Assembly (NCBI RefSeq): GCF_938074695.1
Contig: NZ_CALJEM010000083.1
Coordinates: 1 to 36,178 of the forward strand
Source of the DNA: an uncultured Thermosynechococcus sp.
GTDB lineage: Bacteria; Cyanobacteriota; Cyanobacteriia; Thermosynechococcales; Thermosynechococcaceae
Direction of reading: 5' to 3'
DNA: 36,178 nt
Under the pieces are notes generated by a model. That model saw nothing but the letters and a program-made list of their open reading frames with translations. It was not told the origin of the DNA and did no database searches. This document shows positions 8,317 through 17,054 of the stretch, piece by piece. The first letter of the stretch is position 1; each line of letters starts with the position of its first letter. The translations under genes and the position numbers were made by a program.

Positions 8317-10020
8317 TCATTCGAGCGATCGCCGGCCAAGGGTGTGCGGTTTTGCGCGTGGTGCCGGTCCTGCCATTGCCCCCATGCGCTCCAACTGTTT
8401 GTGTTTGGCAAAATACTCCTTCCACAGGGCAGGGGCATCCAGTGTGTCACCCCCGTGGGTAGTCAAGCGTTGCCGTACCCGACAGAGAACCGGTGTATTC
8501 ACACAGGCGCCGGCAATAATCACTTGGCCTTTACTGAGGGCAGGCAGTTCTTTGAGCAAATCCCGCCCCGCTGCTTCTACTCCATGTTTAAGACTCTCTT
8601 GATCCACGGGATTGACAATCCGCAGAATAAACTGGCTCATACACTGGGAAAGCACATCGCTGTCCAGTTTGCCCGGCCGCTGGGTAATCAGTCCCACCCC
8701 CAGTCCAAATTTACGCCCCTCGCTGAGGATTGTGCGCAATACCTGCTTACACTGGGAGGGTTCATGGGCAGGGGCAAACCGATGCGCTTCCTCAATCAAA
8801 ATAAAGACTGGGTAGGGGAGGTACTGCTCATCTCCTTCTAACACGTGGTTTTTGTGGGTATTCATGCGAGCGTGGTTTGTTTGGCGCAAAATGGCCGTGG
8901 CAATGACCTGCTGCTCCTCCAAGGGAATCTCGTTCATTTCTAGAATGGTCACTTGGCCTGGGGCGAATAACTTTTGCGGGGGCAAGTGTTCACAGGTATG
9001 GAAATAGCTAGAACGTTGCATTTTTTCCAACTTCCAAGCTAGGGCATCAGCAGAAGACCCCTGCTTGAGATTCCCCTCCTCATCCTCCACCCGATCCACG
9101 CGATAGACAGCGTTAATCAAGTCCTGGGTACTCCAATGATGGTTTCTATAGGTACGGCGCACTTCATCGTAGGCTTTTTTGAGAATGGCCTGCTGGCGAT
9201 CGCTCATCGGGGGAAGCAGCGTGAGAATATCGTAGAATTCAAGGGAAGAAACCCGTATTTTAATCTCCTTTGGCCCAATAAGGTTGACCTGAGGCTGATA
9301 GCCATCCTTATCCCTAAAGGCTTGATGTCCCCTCAGCTGTGTCAGGGTATGGTATTCCCCGTGGGGGTCGAGAATGAGCACTGCAGCTCGATTTTTGGGC
9401 GACAGCAACTCCTCCACCAAGACACCTGCTGTATAGGACTTGCCCGACCCTGTTCCGGCAAGGATGGCCACATGGGTACTCACCAGTTCTTTGACATCGA
9501 GGGCAATGGGCACCGCCCCCTCCTCTCGCAACAACAGCGAACCAATGTGGGCAGCCCCCTCCTCCTCTGGCTTTTTCTTGTTGAGAACGTGCCGCAGCAG
9601 TTCGTTGTCCGCTAGATAGACCTTCGCACCGGGCAAGGGGAGCCGCCGCAGATTGTTGAAGCCAAACACGGGGTGAAATTCCCCAATCACTTCTACGGTC
9701 ATTTCATAGAGTTCTGCCGGTTCACAGGTAAAACCAATCAGCGCCGCCACTGTGCCGGGATTCAGTTCATAATCGGCAAACATTCGATCCGGCAGATGCT
9801 CAATGAGACGGCAGCCAGTAATTTTGCCCAAGACTTGGTGAACAGTACCCGTGGCAGAATTCGCACTTTCATTTGGGCGATCGCTCAATTCATAGTAAAC
9901 AAATTCACCAATACGTGCCGGTTGAGGGTCAGCAGTAATAAACATGTACTCACTGCCGGTCTCCCCAGGACCTTTAACAATGCCAACAATGGTGCGGCAG
10001 GAATTGTGATTGGCAATCAT
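8317..10020 (-). CDS. herA: HerA-type hexameric DNA-translocating ATPase
   Basis: A 567-residue protein with a HAS-barrel-like N-terminal domain (about 1-130), then a RecA-like HerA/FtsK-superfamily ATPase core. Walker A is AGTGSGKS (188-195), followed by LILDPHGEY; Walker B is VFILIEEAHRF, and a later LITQRPGKLD with SQFILRI matches the sensor/arginine region of HerA. HerA works with the nuclease NurA in archaeal DNA-end resection; bacterial relatives also occur with other effectors. No NurA, Sir2 or other nuclease gene is beside it, so partner and role are open, and nothing here supports a defence function. Downstream is ssrA; upstream, a 70-base gap separates it from the Psb32-like gene in the same direction. 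The ATG at 10020 has no strong Shine-Dalgarno. Confidence 0.88.
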   Translation of the reverse strand: MIANHNSCRTIVGIVKGPGETGSEYMFITADPQPARIGEFVYYELSDRPNESANSATGTVHQVLGKITGCRLIEHLPDRMFADYELNPGTVAALIGFTCEPAELYEMTVEVIGEFHPVFGFNNLRRLPLPGAKVYLADNELLRHVLNKKKPEEEGAAHIGSLLLREEGAVPIALDVKELVSTHVAILAGTGSGKSYTAGVLVEELLSPKNRAAVLILDPHGEYHTLTQLRGHQAFRDKDGYQPQVNLIGPKEIKIRVSSLEFYDILTLLPPMSDRQQAILKKAYDEVRRTYRNHHWSTQDLINAVYRVDRVEDEEGNLKQGSSADALAWKLEKMQRSSYFHTCEHLPPQKLFAPGQVTILEMNEIPLEEQQVIATAILRQTNHARMNTHKNHVLEGDEQYLPYPVFILIEEAHRFAPAHEPSQCKQVLRTILSEGRKFGLGVGLITQRPGKLDSDVLSQCMSQFILRIVNPVDQESLKHGVEAAGRDLLKELPALSKGQVIIAGACVNTPVLCRVRQRLTTHGGDTLDAPALWKEYFAKHKQLERMGAMAGPAPRAKPHTLGRRSLE

Positions 10021-10090
10021 TGCCCAAGATGGCTAGCGGTGTGTTTAACTTCAATCCTAAGCAATTTTCTAATCAGGTGTAGGAAAGGTT

Positions 10091-10900
10091 CTATTCCTCC
10101 AGCACGGGCGGCGGCAGACTAGGGCTAGGAATTAAAAAGGCAACAATTGCACCAAGAGCAAAACCGGCAACATTGCGCAGAATCGGGAGCCACTCTTGGG
10201 TGCGCGCCAGCACAGGCCCCAAACCAAAGACAAAGAAAAGCATCCCCCACAGTGGCGAAAAGAGGAGAATCCACTTCCAAGCCACTTTTTGATCGGCACG
10301 GCGGGGACGGGCAACAAAGCCCAAAATAATACCCCCAAAGATGGACGTGGCAAGGGTGAGCACCCACTGTTCTTGGGGCAGTCCCGGTACAGCGCGACAT
10401 CCCCCCTGGGCGAGGCAGGTTTCAATAGCATGGAGGGATTGCAGGATCGCCTGATCTTCGCCGTTGTCACGCACAAAGTATTGATTGCCAAAACGGGTTT
10501 GCAACTCGACCCAAAAGGTGCGCTGGAGAACGCGGTAGGCGGTGTCACCGACATTAAAGTTCAAAAGATTGCCACCACGGGTATCGGCCACCAGCAGAAT
10601 ACTGCGATCGTCCAGATCCCAAAAATCCCGTACTGCTAAGCCGGGGGTGCGATCGTATTGGGTAAGGACGCGCAGCTTCCACCCCGTCTGTGCTTCAAAG
10701 TCTGCTAGTTCGCTGTCGAGGCGTTCTCTTTGAACCGGTGTGAGAATTTGGGCGAGGTCAATGACATTCGTAGGCGACGGAGGCAACAACTCTGGATTGT
10801 TGAAGCTGTGAGCAGGGGCGATCGCCCCCAGCCAGCAGAGGCTCACCAGCACCATCCCTAAACCAATTTGGCGAAGCCAGCGCCACACCTGTTGAAGCAT
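10091..10900 (-). CDS. psb32: TPM-domain protein, Psb32/TLP18.3-like
   Basis: A 269-residue protein with a signal peptide ending near APAHS (residue about 32), a TPM domain (about 45-165: VIDLAQILTPVQRERLDSEL, WKLRVLTQYD, WDLDDRSILLVADTRGG) facing the lumen or periplasm, and C-terminal membrane segments (about 180-200, 210-232 and 240-262). Psb32 in Synechocystis and TLP18.3 in plants help protect and repair photosystem II, and this is the likely role by family. Cys143 and Cys149 (CLAQGGC) may form a disulfide. The ATG at 10900 has no clear Shine-Dalgarno; a TATTTATAAAT lies close upstream, so the leader may be very short or the start could differ slightly. It is divergent from the DUF2949 gene. 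Confidence 0.85.
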   Translation of the reverse strand: MLQQVWRWLRQIGLGMVLVSLCWLGAIAPAHSFNNPELLPPSPTNVIDLAQILTPVQRERLDSELADFEAQTGWKLRVLTQYDRTPGLAVRDFWDLDDRSILLVADTRGGNLLNFNVGDTAYRVLQRTFWVELQTRFGNQYFVRDNGEDQAILQSLHAIETCLAQGGCRAVPGLPQEQWVLTLATSIFGGIILGFVARPRRADQKVAWKWILLFSPLWGMLFFVFGLGPVLARTQEWLPILRNVAGFALGAIVAFLIPSPSLPPPVLEE

Positions 10901-11093
10901 CGTAATAAAAATTTATAAATAGGGCATCTTTTTTAATTATCTTAAGGGGATGCTGCGAAACATTGCAATCAACCCCAGCGTCTTCCCAGACAATGTGCAG
11001 CTTTTGTTAAACTCACCCTATCCTGAAAATCTCGTTGTTATACTGCAAGTCTAAAGGTTGTCCTGTCCCTGTACTGGTCACTCCTCACCGACA

Positions 11094-11306
11094 ATGCCCT
11101 ACTCTCCTCAGCTACTGCGATACCTTGAACAGGAACTGGCACTGCCGCCAGAGAGTATTGCCATGGCTTTGCGTCAGTGGCAACAGCAGCGGGGATCGCT
11201 GCCGATTATTCTTTGGCAGTATGGATTGATTACGCTGGAGCAGTTGGATCGGATTTTTGAGTGGCTAGATCAAACGCGAGGCGATCGCCTGCCCACCTCC
11301 TCATAG
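11094..11306 (+). CDS. Small cyanobacterial DUF2949-type protein
   Basis: A 70-residue soluble helical protein. The blocks LLRYLEQELALPPESIAMAL, LPIILWQYGLITLEQLD and IFEWLDQ match the small DUF2949 family found in cyanobacteria. No function is known. The ATG at 11094 fits the family's N-terminus; an in-frame TTG at 11058 would add 12 unrelated residues. A TATACT at 11039-11044 is a possible -10 without a clear -35. Its end is 15 bases from the end of the convergent M3 peptidase gene. Confidence 0.82.
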   Translation: MPYSPQLLRYLEQELALPPESIAMALRQWQQQRGSLPIILWQYGLITLEQLDRIFEWLDQTRGDRLPTSS

Positions 11307-11321
11307 GGATTGCAGAACGGC

Positions 11322-13424
11322 TCAACGGCATAACCCCCGTTGCCGTAGTAGGGGTTCGGTGATAGGTTCGCGGCCTCGGAAGGCCTTGAAAATCTCCATG
11401 GGGGGCTGGCTGCCGCCAAGGGCAAGCACCGTGTCGCGATAGCGTCGTCCCATTTCAGCAACGGCCTGCTCGTTGTCCAGACCCACTTCCTCAAAGGCAG
11501 CAAAGGCATCGGCGCTCAGAACCTCTGCCCAAAGATAGCTGTAGTATCCCGCTGCATAGCCGCCGGCAAAAATGTGGCTAAAACTACACAGAAAGGCATC
11601 TTCTGGCAGAGGGGGTAGAATCATTGTGGTCTGCGCTAAGCGATCGCGCACCTGCTGGGGCGTTTCCCCCTGACCTGGTTGATAGCGATGGTGCAGTTCT
11701 AGATCCAACAAGCTAAAGTGCAATTGCCGTAAGAGGGCGCTCCCTGCGCGATAGGTACGGGCAGCAACCAGCTTTTCGTAGTAGTGCTCTGGCAGCGGCT
11801 CCCCCGTTTCATAGTGCCGTGCCATGCCAAAAAGGGTGGGACGATGGTAGCACCAATTTTCCATAAATTGGCTGGGGAGTTCAACGGCATCCCACTCCAC
11901 GTTATTAATGCCCGCTGCTCCCGCTTCATCCACCCGTGTCAGCATGTGGTGCAAGCCATGACCAAACTCATGGAAGAGGGTTTCCACCTCGCCAAAGGTC
12001 ATCAGGCTGGGTTTGCCATCCACAGGTGGGGTCTGATTGCAGACTAGGTAGGCCACAGGTAAACGGGTTCGCCATTCTCCCTGAATGCGATATTTGGCCC
12101 GACCAAGACAATCGTCCATCCAAGCCCCGCCTCGCTTTTCGGCAGGACGGCTGTAGGGGTCAAGGTAAAAGTGGGCAATTGTTTGGTTGTTTTCATCGAG
12201 GATGGCAAAAAAGCGGACATCGGGATGCCAAACGGGCGCTTGCCCGTCCGCTGGTACCACCGTGACACCAAAGAGCCGCTTCACTAAGCCAAATAACCCC
12301 TCAAGCACTTGGGGCAGTGGGAAATAAGGACGGAGTTCTTCATCGCTAAAGGCAAAGAGGGCTTCCCGCTGCCGTTCTGCCCAGTAGGGAATATCCCAGT
12401 GCTGGAGGTCGTGGGCTTCCGGTGCCCCTTGGGCCGCAGCAAAGGCTTTGAGTTCCTCTAGTTCCCGTCTCGCTGCCGGATAGCTCACTTGGCGCAACTC
12501 CTCTAGGAGCTTTTCCACACTGGCAACACTGTCGGCCATTTTGCCGGCAAGGCTAAGTTCAGCATAGGTGTTGAATCCCAATAACTGGGCTTCTTCTGCC
12601 CGCAGGGCAAGGATGCGCTCAAGAATTGGACGGTTATCCCACTCACCCCTACTGGCACGGGAAATATAGGCGCGATAGAGCTGCTCCCGCAAATCCCGCC
12701 GCTGGCTGTGTTGCATGAAGGGGCCATAGCTGGGAAAGTCTAAAGTGATGTGCCATGGCCCTGTTTCTGGGCTGGCGGTCTCAACGCCATCTTGGCGAGC
12801 AGTTTGCGCCGCAAGGGCAAGGAGACTAGGCGGCAGGCCGGCGACTTCATCGGGTTGAGTGAGCTTGAGGCGGAAGGCCTTGGTGGCATCTAAAAGATTG
12901 TTGGCAAACTGAGTTGATAGTTCGGCTAATTCCAGCTGAATGGCGTTGAAGCGTTCTTTGGCTGCCCCCGTCAAACTAACCCCACTGTGCTCGGCATTGC
13001 GAATAGCAGCTTCCACAATGCGTTTGCGAGCAGGGGGATAGCTCTGAAATTCCGAACTGGCAGCCAGTGTCTTGAACCCTTCATAGAGGGGGCGGGATTG
13101 TCCTAGACGGGTGTAGAACTCCACCACTTGGGGTTGGACGGCTTCGTAGGCTTGGCGCAGTTCAGGGCTGCTTTTGACAGCTGTTAGATGGTTCACAATG
13201 CCCCATGTCCAATCAAGGCGATCGCTCAGGCGTTCGAGGGGTTCCACTAGCCCTTCCCAGGTGGGCGTGAAGGATTGCTCTAGGGCCGCTAATTCTTGGC
13301 TGAGTTCCTGCAATAGTTGGCGCACCGCTGGCTCAACATGGCCCACCTGAATCTGATCAAAGGGGGGAAACCCATCGCCCCGCAAGAGGGGATTATCGGT
13401 GTAAGGGGAAGTGGCAATAACCAT
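11322..13424 (-). CDS. prlC: M3-family zinc oligopeptidase (oligopeptidase A-like)
   Basis: A 700-residue thimet-oligopeptidase-family enzyme without signal peptide, so cytoplasmic, degrading short peptides. The zinc motif HEFGH is at 485-489 within TLFHEFGHGLHHML, and the third ligand should be a Glu in the NVEWDAVELPSQFMENW region just after it. The RGGAWMDDC block (431-439) and YFLDPYSRP-like block upstream are also family signatures. Length matches E. coli OpdA/PrlC. The start ATG at 13424 has an AGGAG whose sequence overlaps the stop codon of the M23 gene 7 bases upstream, showing tight coupling in the mrdA-M23-M3 order. It could take part in recycling signal-peptide or wall-derived peptides, but that is inference. 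Confidence 0.95.
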   Translation of the reverse strand: MVIATSPYTDNPLLRGDGFPPFDQIQVGHVEPAVRQLLQELSQELAALEQSFTPTWEGLVEPLERLSDRLDWTWGIVNHLTAVKSSPELRQAYEAVQPQVVEFYTRLGQSRPLYEGFKTLAASSEFQSYPPARKRIVEAAIRNAEHSGVSLTGAAKERFNAIQLELAELSTQFANNLLDATKAFRLKLTQPDEVAGLPPSLLALAAQTARQDGVETASPETGPWHITLDFPSYGPFMQHSQRRDLREQLYRAYISRASRGEWDNRPILERILALRAEEAQLLGFNTYAELSLAGKMADSVASVEKLLEELRQVSYPAARRELEELKAFAAAQGAPEAHDLQHWDIPYWAERQREALFAFSDEELRPYFPLPQVLEGLFGLVKRLFGVTVVPADGQAPVWHPDVRFFAILDENNQTIAHFYLDPYSRPAEKRGGAWMDDCLGRAKYRIQGEWRTRLPVAYLVCNQTPPVDGKPSLMTFGEVETLFHEFGHGLHHMLTRVDEAGAAGINNVEWDAVELPSQFMENWCYHRPTLFGMARHYETGEPLPEHYYEKLVAARTYRAGSALLRQLHFSLLDLELHHRYQPGQGETPQQVRDRLAQTTMILPPLPEDAFLCSFSHIFAGGYAAGYYSYLWAEVLSADAFAAFEEVGLDNEQAVAEMGRRYRDTVLALGGSQPPMEIFKAFRGREPITEPLLRQRGLCR

Positions 13425-13431
13425 CGGTCTC

Positions 13432-14406
13432 CTAGGAACGGCGATGCGACTGCTGGCGCGTTTGGGCGATCGCCTGCTTTAACTGCGCTAATGCCAATTC
13501 TAACCGCGCTTCGGGAGCCACAGGAATCAATCCCTGCGCCGTCATTTCATGAATCTCAAAATGTAGGTGCGGGCCGGTGGAGTTGCCGGTACTGCCCACC
13601 AACCCAATGACCTCACCCTGTTTGACCCACTGACCGGGATTGACAAAAAGCTGCAAGAGGTGGGCATAAAGGGTTTGGTGCTGTTCTGGGGGGTGTTGCA
13701 AAATCACGGTGAGGCCATAGCCCCCCAGCCAGTTGGACTCAACGACACGGCCATCAAAGACCGCAAGCACGGGTGTTCCCGCCGGTGCGCCTAAATCGGT
13801 TCCCGAATGGAAGCGGCGATCGCCAAAAATGGGGTGGATGCGCCAGCCAAAGGTGGAGGTAATCGGCACCGGAAAAGGCAAAGGAAAGAGCATTTGGCCA
13901 TTGTTAAGCTTCAGCCAACGCAGGGGATTAGCTCCCGGAAAGGGCTGACGCACGTAGGCCGGTGCCGTCCTATGGCCAGAAAATCCTGCATTGCTGGGGG
14001 TTGCAGCGCTTTGCAGTGCCGTTGCTAAGGGGCGAGGGCGAGCGGTCGCCAGTCGGGGAGCTGTTGGTAAAGCAGGGGAACGTGGAGCAGTTGGAGCGGA
14101 GCAAATGCTGTTGGGAATGTCCTCAGTCACAATTGCTTGACAGCCTGTGGAGCGTTCTTGGATCACCACGGGGATGGAGCGCGCGGGCTTGAGGTTTTCT
14201 AGGGGTTCACTACCCGCCGGTGGATCTACAGGTTCTGAGGAGAAAACGAGGGGATCGCTATTGATGGATTGCACAGGATTCACAAGGATCGGCGCAGCCG
14301 CTTCGGGTTCAGCAGGAATAGTCTCGGCAACACTCCGGCGAGTCCCCAAGGCCGTTGCCAATAGACCCATTGTCAGGCCAAGGGCAATGATGCGCTGCTC
14401 AATCAT
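13432..14406 (-). CDS. Exported M23-family peptidoglycan endopeptidase
   Basis: A 324-residue exported protein. An N-terminal signal segment (IIALGLTMGLLATALG) is followed by a Pro/Ala-rich linker (about 30-175) with two cysteines (CQAIVTEDIPNSIC) and a C-terminal M23/LytM domain (about 195-305). The zinc-site residues are all present: HSGTDLGAP (His and Asp), YAHL (His) and HLHFE (His). These enzymes cut peptide cross-links in peptidoglycan. Because all ligands are intact it should be an active hydrolase, not an EnvC-type activator. The frame is open upstream to 14541, overlapping mrdA; I chose ATG 14406, which has a GGGGGA just before it and places the hydrophobic segment at the N-terminus. 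An ATG at 14427 is the alternative. Confidence 0.88.
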   Translation of the reverse strand: MIEQRIIALGLTMGLLATALGTRRSVAETIPAEPEAAAPILVNPVQSINSDPLVFSSEPVDPPAGSEPLENLKPARSIPVVIQERSTGCQAIVTEDIPNSICSAPTAPRSPALPTAPRLATARPRPLATALQSAATPSNAGFSGHRTAPAYVRQPFPGANPLRWLKLNNGQMLFPLPFPVPITSTFGWRIHPIFGDRRFHSGTDLGAPAGTPVLAVFDGRVVESNWLGGYGLTVILQHPPEQHQTLYAHLLQLFVNPGQWVKQGEVIGLVGSTGNSTGPHLHFEIHEMTAQGLIPVAPEARLELALAQLKQAIAQTRQQSHRRS

Positions 14407-14483
14407 GAATCCCCCTATTAGACGCATTCCTTCAAATTCTAGGCGCAACCCTGGGGAATGACAATCTTGCTGCCAGCAAGGGA

Positions 14484-16262
14484 CTAGCGATCGCGAATCT
14501 TCATGTAGGCTTGAATGACCTGCAACACCATTGGGCCACACACTGAGGCGCCACCCCCCCCAGAGTTTTCCGCAAAGGCAACAACCACAATTTCAGGCTT
14601 GTCCGCAGGGGCATAGGCCCCAAACCAAGTGTGGTGAGGACGGGGCGGGTCTTCACCGGTTCCACTTTTGCCGGCGATCGCCACTTCACCGGTGTTCAAG
14701 GCGGCACCGGTGCCGCTGGTTACCACCTGTCGCAGACCTTGGCGGAGTACTTGCACCGTAGAGGGCTTCAAATTCAACGACTGGCGCCAGCGATCGGGAT
14801 TCTCAGAGGCAACCAAATGCGGACGTACTTTGTAGCCCCCATTGGCCGGTACGGCAAACATTACCGCCGCCTGAACTGGACTGACCTGCAGTGCTCCTTG
14901 ACCAATGGCTGTGATGAGGGAATCCCCGTCATACCAGCCTTCACCAAAGGTTTTCTGTTTCCACTGGGGGTCGGGGACAAAGCCCGCCGCTTCCCCCGGC
15001 AAGTCAATCCCTGTCTTCGATCCCATCCCAAAGCGCCGTGCCCACTCAATGAGCGTCTCAGGTCCAATGCGGCGCGCCACTTGGCCAAAGAATGTATTAC
15101 TGCTCCAGGCTAAAGCACCGGCAAAGCCCAGAGGACCAAAGCCGGCACGGTTCCAATCATGGAAGGCAAACCCACCCGAATAGAGAGCAGGATAGGTCAT
15201 CAGCACTGTGTCGGGGCTAAACTTTCCCGACTCCAGACCCGCCACCGTCGTGACGATTTTGAAGGTACTGGCGGGGGGAAACCCTTGCAGAGCACGGTTG
15301 ACAAAGGGAAACTGCCGCCGTTGGAGTTCCTCCCATTGGGCTTGGGTCAGGCGGCGGGCAAACCAATTGGGGTCAAAGGCAGGGTAACTGGCAAGAGCCA
15401 GAATCGAGCCATCGCGGGGATCCATAGCCACGATCGCCCCCGGCCGATTCCCCAAGGCTGCTTCGGCGGCTTTTTGCAGGTCTAGATCCACAGAAAGGGT
15501 GATGTCGTTTCCCGGTCGCGCCACCTTTTGGCCGAGAATGCGGATGACTTTGCCCTGGCCATCCACCTCCACCTGCTGACCGCCCCAGGCTCCCCGCAGA
15601 ACCTTTTCATAGGTGGCCTCCACGCCCATTTTGCCCATGACATCGCCAAGGCGGTAACCCTGATCCCGACGGGCAGCCAATTCTTCCTCATTCAGTTCAC
15701 CAATGTAGCCAATAATGTGGGCAGCCGTCTCGCCGTGGGGATAAAAGCGCATGGCTTCACGGTCAATTTCGACGCCCGTGAGAAAACTGCGGTGTTCTTC
15801 AAGGGCAACAATTTGGGCGGGGGTGATTCCTTGGGCAATGCGAATCAAAGAGGGAGAATTCACCCCTGCTTGTTTGACCCGCGCTTCAATTTCAGCAGCA
15901 GGGATATTGAGTACTTGCGAGAGGATTCTCACGGTCTGTGGCCAGGTGGGCTTTTTAGCTGCAAGGGGCCAGAGAAAAACGGAGTAGGAAAACTTGTTCC
16001 CCGCGAGAATCCGCCCTTTGCGATCCAGAATTTTGCCGCGCTCCGGGGGTTTAGGAATGAGGCGAATGCGGTTTTCATCGGCCATTTGGCGATTGTGATC
16101 CCCTTCAACAATTTGCAGGTAGCCCAAGCGAGTGGCGATGCCCCCCAGGAGAAATAGCGTCATGAGGGAGAGCAGTACTAAGACTCGCTCCCCTTTGCCC
16201 ACTTTGCGATCGCAGGCTTGGGAGGTGAAGGAACGAGTAGGGCGGGTTTTGAGCATTGCCAT
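14484..16262 (-). CDS. mrdA: Penicillin-binding protein 2, elongation transpeptidase
   Basis: A 592-residue class B PBP anchored by one membrane span (about 26-48). The pedestal/dimerisation region is around 65-250 (PERGKILDRKGRILA is diagnostic). The transpeptidase domain has SxxK at S332-K335 (PPASTFK), SxN at 387-389 (SSN) and KSGT at 532-535. It cross-links peptidoglycan in the rod complex with RodA and MreB and is a beta-lactam target. The annotation as PBP2 rather than PBP3/FtsI rests on the N-terminal region and the ASTFK context. It heads a minus-strand run with the M23 and M3 peptidases. Start ATG at 16262; an internal ATG two codons later is possible. The gap 16263-16379 is the divergent promoter region with the next gene, where I see no convincing boxes. 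Confidence 0.95.
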   Translation of the reverse strand: MAMLKTRPTRSFTSQACDRKVGKGERVLVLLSLMTLFLLGGIATRLGYLQIVEGDHNRQMADENRIRLIPKPPERGKILDRKGRILAGNKFSYSVFLWPLAAKKPTWPQTVRILSQVLNIPAAEIEARVKQAGVNSPSLIRIAQGITPAQIVALEEHRSFLTGVEIDREAMRFYPHGETAAHIIGYIGELNEEELAARRDQGYRLGDVMGKMGVEATYEKVLRGAWGGQQVEVDGQGKVIRILGQKVARPGNDITLSVDLDLQKAAEAALGNRPGAIVAMDPRDGSILALASYPAFDPNWFARRLTQAQWEELQRRQFPFVNRALQGFPPASTFKIVTTVAGLESGKFSPDTVLMTYPALYSGGFAFHDWNRAGFGPLGFAGALAWSSNTFFGQVARRIGPETLIEWARRFGMGSKTGIDLPGEAAGFVPDPQWKQKTFGEGWYDGDSLITAIGQGALQVSPVQAAVMFAVPANGGYKVRPHLVASENPDRWRQSLNLKPSTVQVLRQGLRQVVTSGTGAALNTGEVAIAGKSGTGEDPPRPHHTWFGAYAPADKPEIVVVAFAENSGGGGASVCGPMVLQVIQAYMKIRDR

Positions 16263-16379
16263 AGGCGTGAGGAGTTGATGAGATCATCAGTGGTAACTCA
16301 ATTGCCACTCTATCAAATGCACCCAGACCAGAGTTCGAGAATTCCGATAACCTAGAAAGGGTCTCTGTACTGCAGCTCC

Positions 16380-17039
16380 ATGAAGCGATCGCGGACCCGT
16401 CCCCAAGTTCAAGCCCCCAGTCAAAATCTCGACTCGTTCCTCGATGTCCTCACCAATACCGTGGGGGTCATGATCTTTGTTTGCCTTTTTGCCAGTTTGA
16501 CGGCGGCGGTATCTCCTGCCTTGGTGCGCACCCCCATTGCCCGCGAAACTCGCAAGCAGGTGTATTTCTTTGAGTGTCGTGAAAACCGCGCCCTGCCCCT
16601 TGAGGAGGATCAAGCTAGGGAAGCCATTGATCGCCATCTGCGGCACATCACAGAAAATCCCTTTGCAGATCTGCGCCAAATTCAGGAACAATTGGAGGCT
16701 TTTCACCACCGTACCCGCTACTACGATGTGCGCTTGAGGCTGGTTCGCAGCCAAGGACAACCGATTTTGCAAACCCTTTTTGAGCCTCGCGATCGCACCG
16801 CCGGTGAACCCTTGAGCACTCTAGAAAAACCCACCTCCAACTTTCGTCGTACCATTGATCGCCTCTCCCCCAGCCAACATTCCCTTGTCTTTTTTGTGCG
16901 TCCCGATAGCTTTGATTGTTTTCGGGCTGCCCGCGCCATTGCTTGGCGCAGTGGCTTTGATGTTGGTTGGGAACCCATGGCAGAAGACCGTGCCATTATC
17001 TTTGTCAGTGGCGGTGGTCGGCGTGTCACTGTGCAGTAG
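16380..17039 (+). CDS. Single-span membrane protein, possibly ExbD-like; unknown function
   Basis: A 219-residue protein with a basic cytoplasmic N-terminus (KRSRTRPQ), one membrane helix at about 20-42 (SFLDVLTNTVGVMIFVCLF) beginning with Asp22, then a soluble domain that would lie in the periplasm. The layout (short N-terminus, one helix bearing an Asp, periplasmic domain) resembles ExbD/TolR/MotB-type stator partners. The C-terminal part (about 160-215, LVFFVRPDSFDCFRAARAI followed by GFDVGWEPM) can be read as the ExbD-type strand-helix-strand. This is a structural guess, not recognised homology. No ExbB/MotA partner is adjacent. hisF follows after 15 bases in the same direction, suggesting co-transcription without obvious functional link. 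No Shine-Dalgarno is evident. Confidence 0.72.
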   Translation: MKRSRTRPQVQAPSQNLDSFLDVLTNTVGVMIFVCLFASLTAAVSPALVRTPIARETRKQVYFFECRENRALPLEEDQAREAIDRHLRHITENPFADLRQIQEQLEAFHHRTRYYDVRLRLVRSQGQPILQTLFEPRDRTAGEPLSTLEKPTSNFRRTIDRLSPSQHSLVFFVRPDSFDCFRAARAIAWRSGFDVGWEPMAEDRAIIFVSGGGRRVTVQ

Positions 17040-17054
17040 TCCCAAGGAGGCCAA

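Noticed and set aside
8163-8450. Open frame that includes the tmRNA tag
   Set aside because: The tag lies inside a clear tmRNA structure; the longer frame is not a separate gene.
8317-10020. HerA gene as part of an anti-phage system
   Set aside because: No effector gene such as Sir2, DUF4297 or a nuclease is adjacent; the neighbours are housekeeping genes.
14407-14541. N-terminal extension of the M23 peptidase into mrdA
   Set aside because: It would bury the signal segment inside the protein; ATG 14406 gives a normal exported precursor.
15528-16157. 209-codon plus-strand frame
   Set aside because: It is antisense to the mrdA coding region, which has intact catalytic motifs; no family resemblance.
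16287-16772. 161-codon minus-strand frame
   Set aside because: It is antisense to the start of the single-span protein gene; that gene's helix and codon pattern are more convincing.
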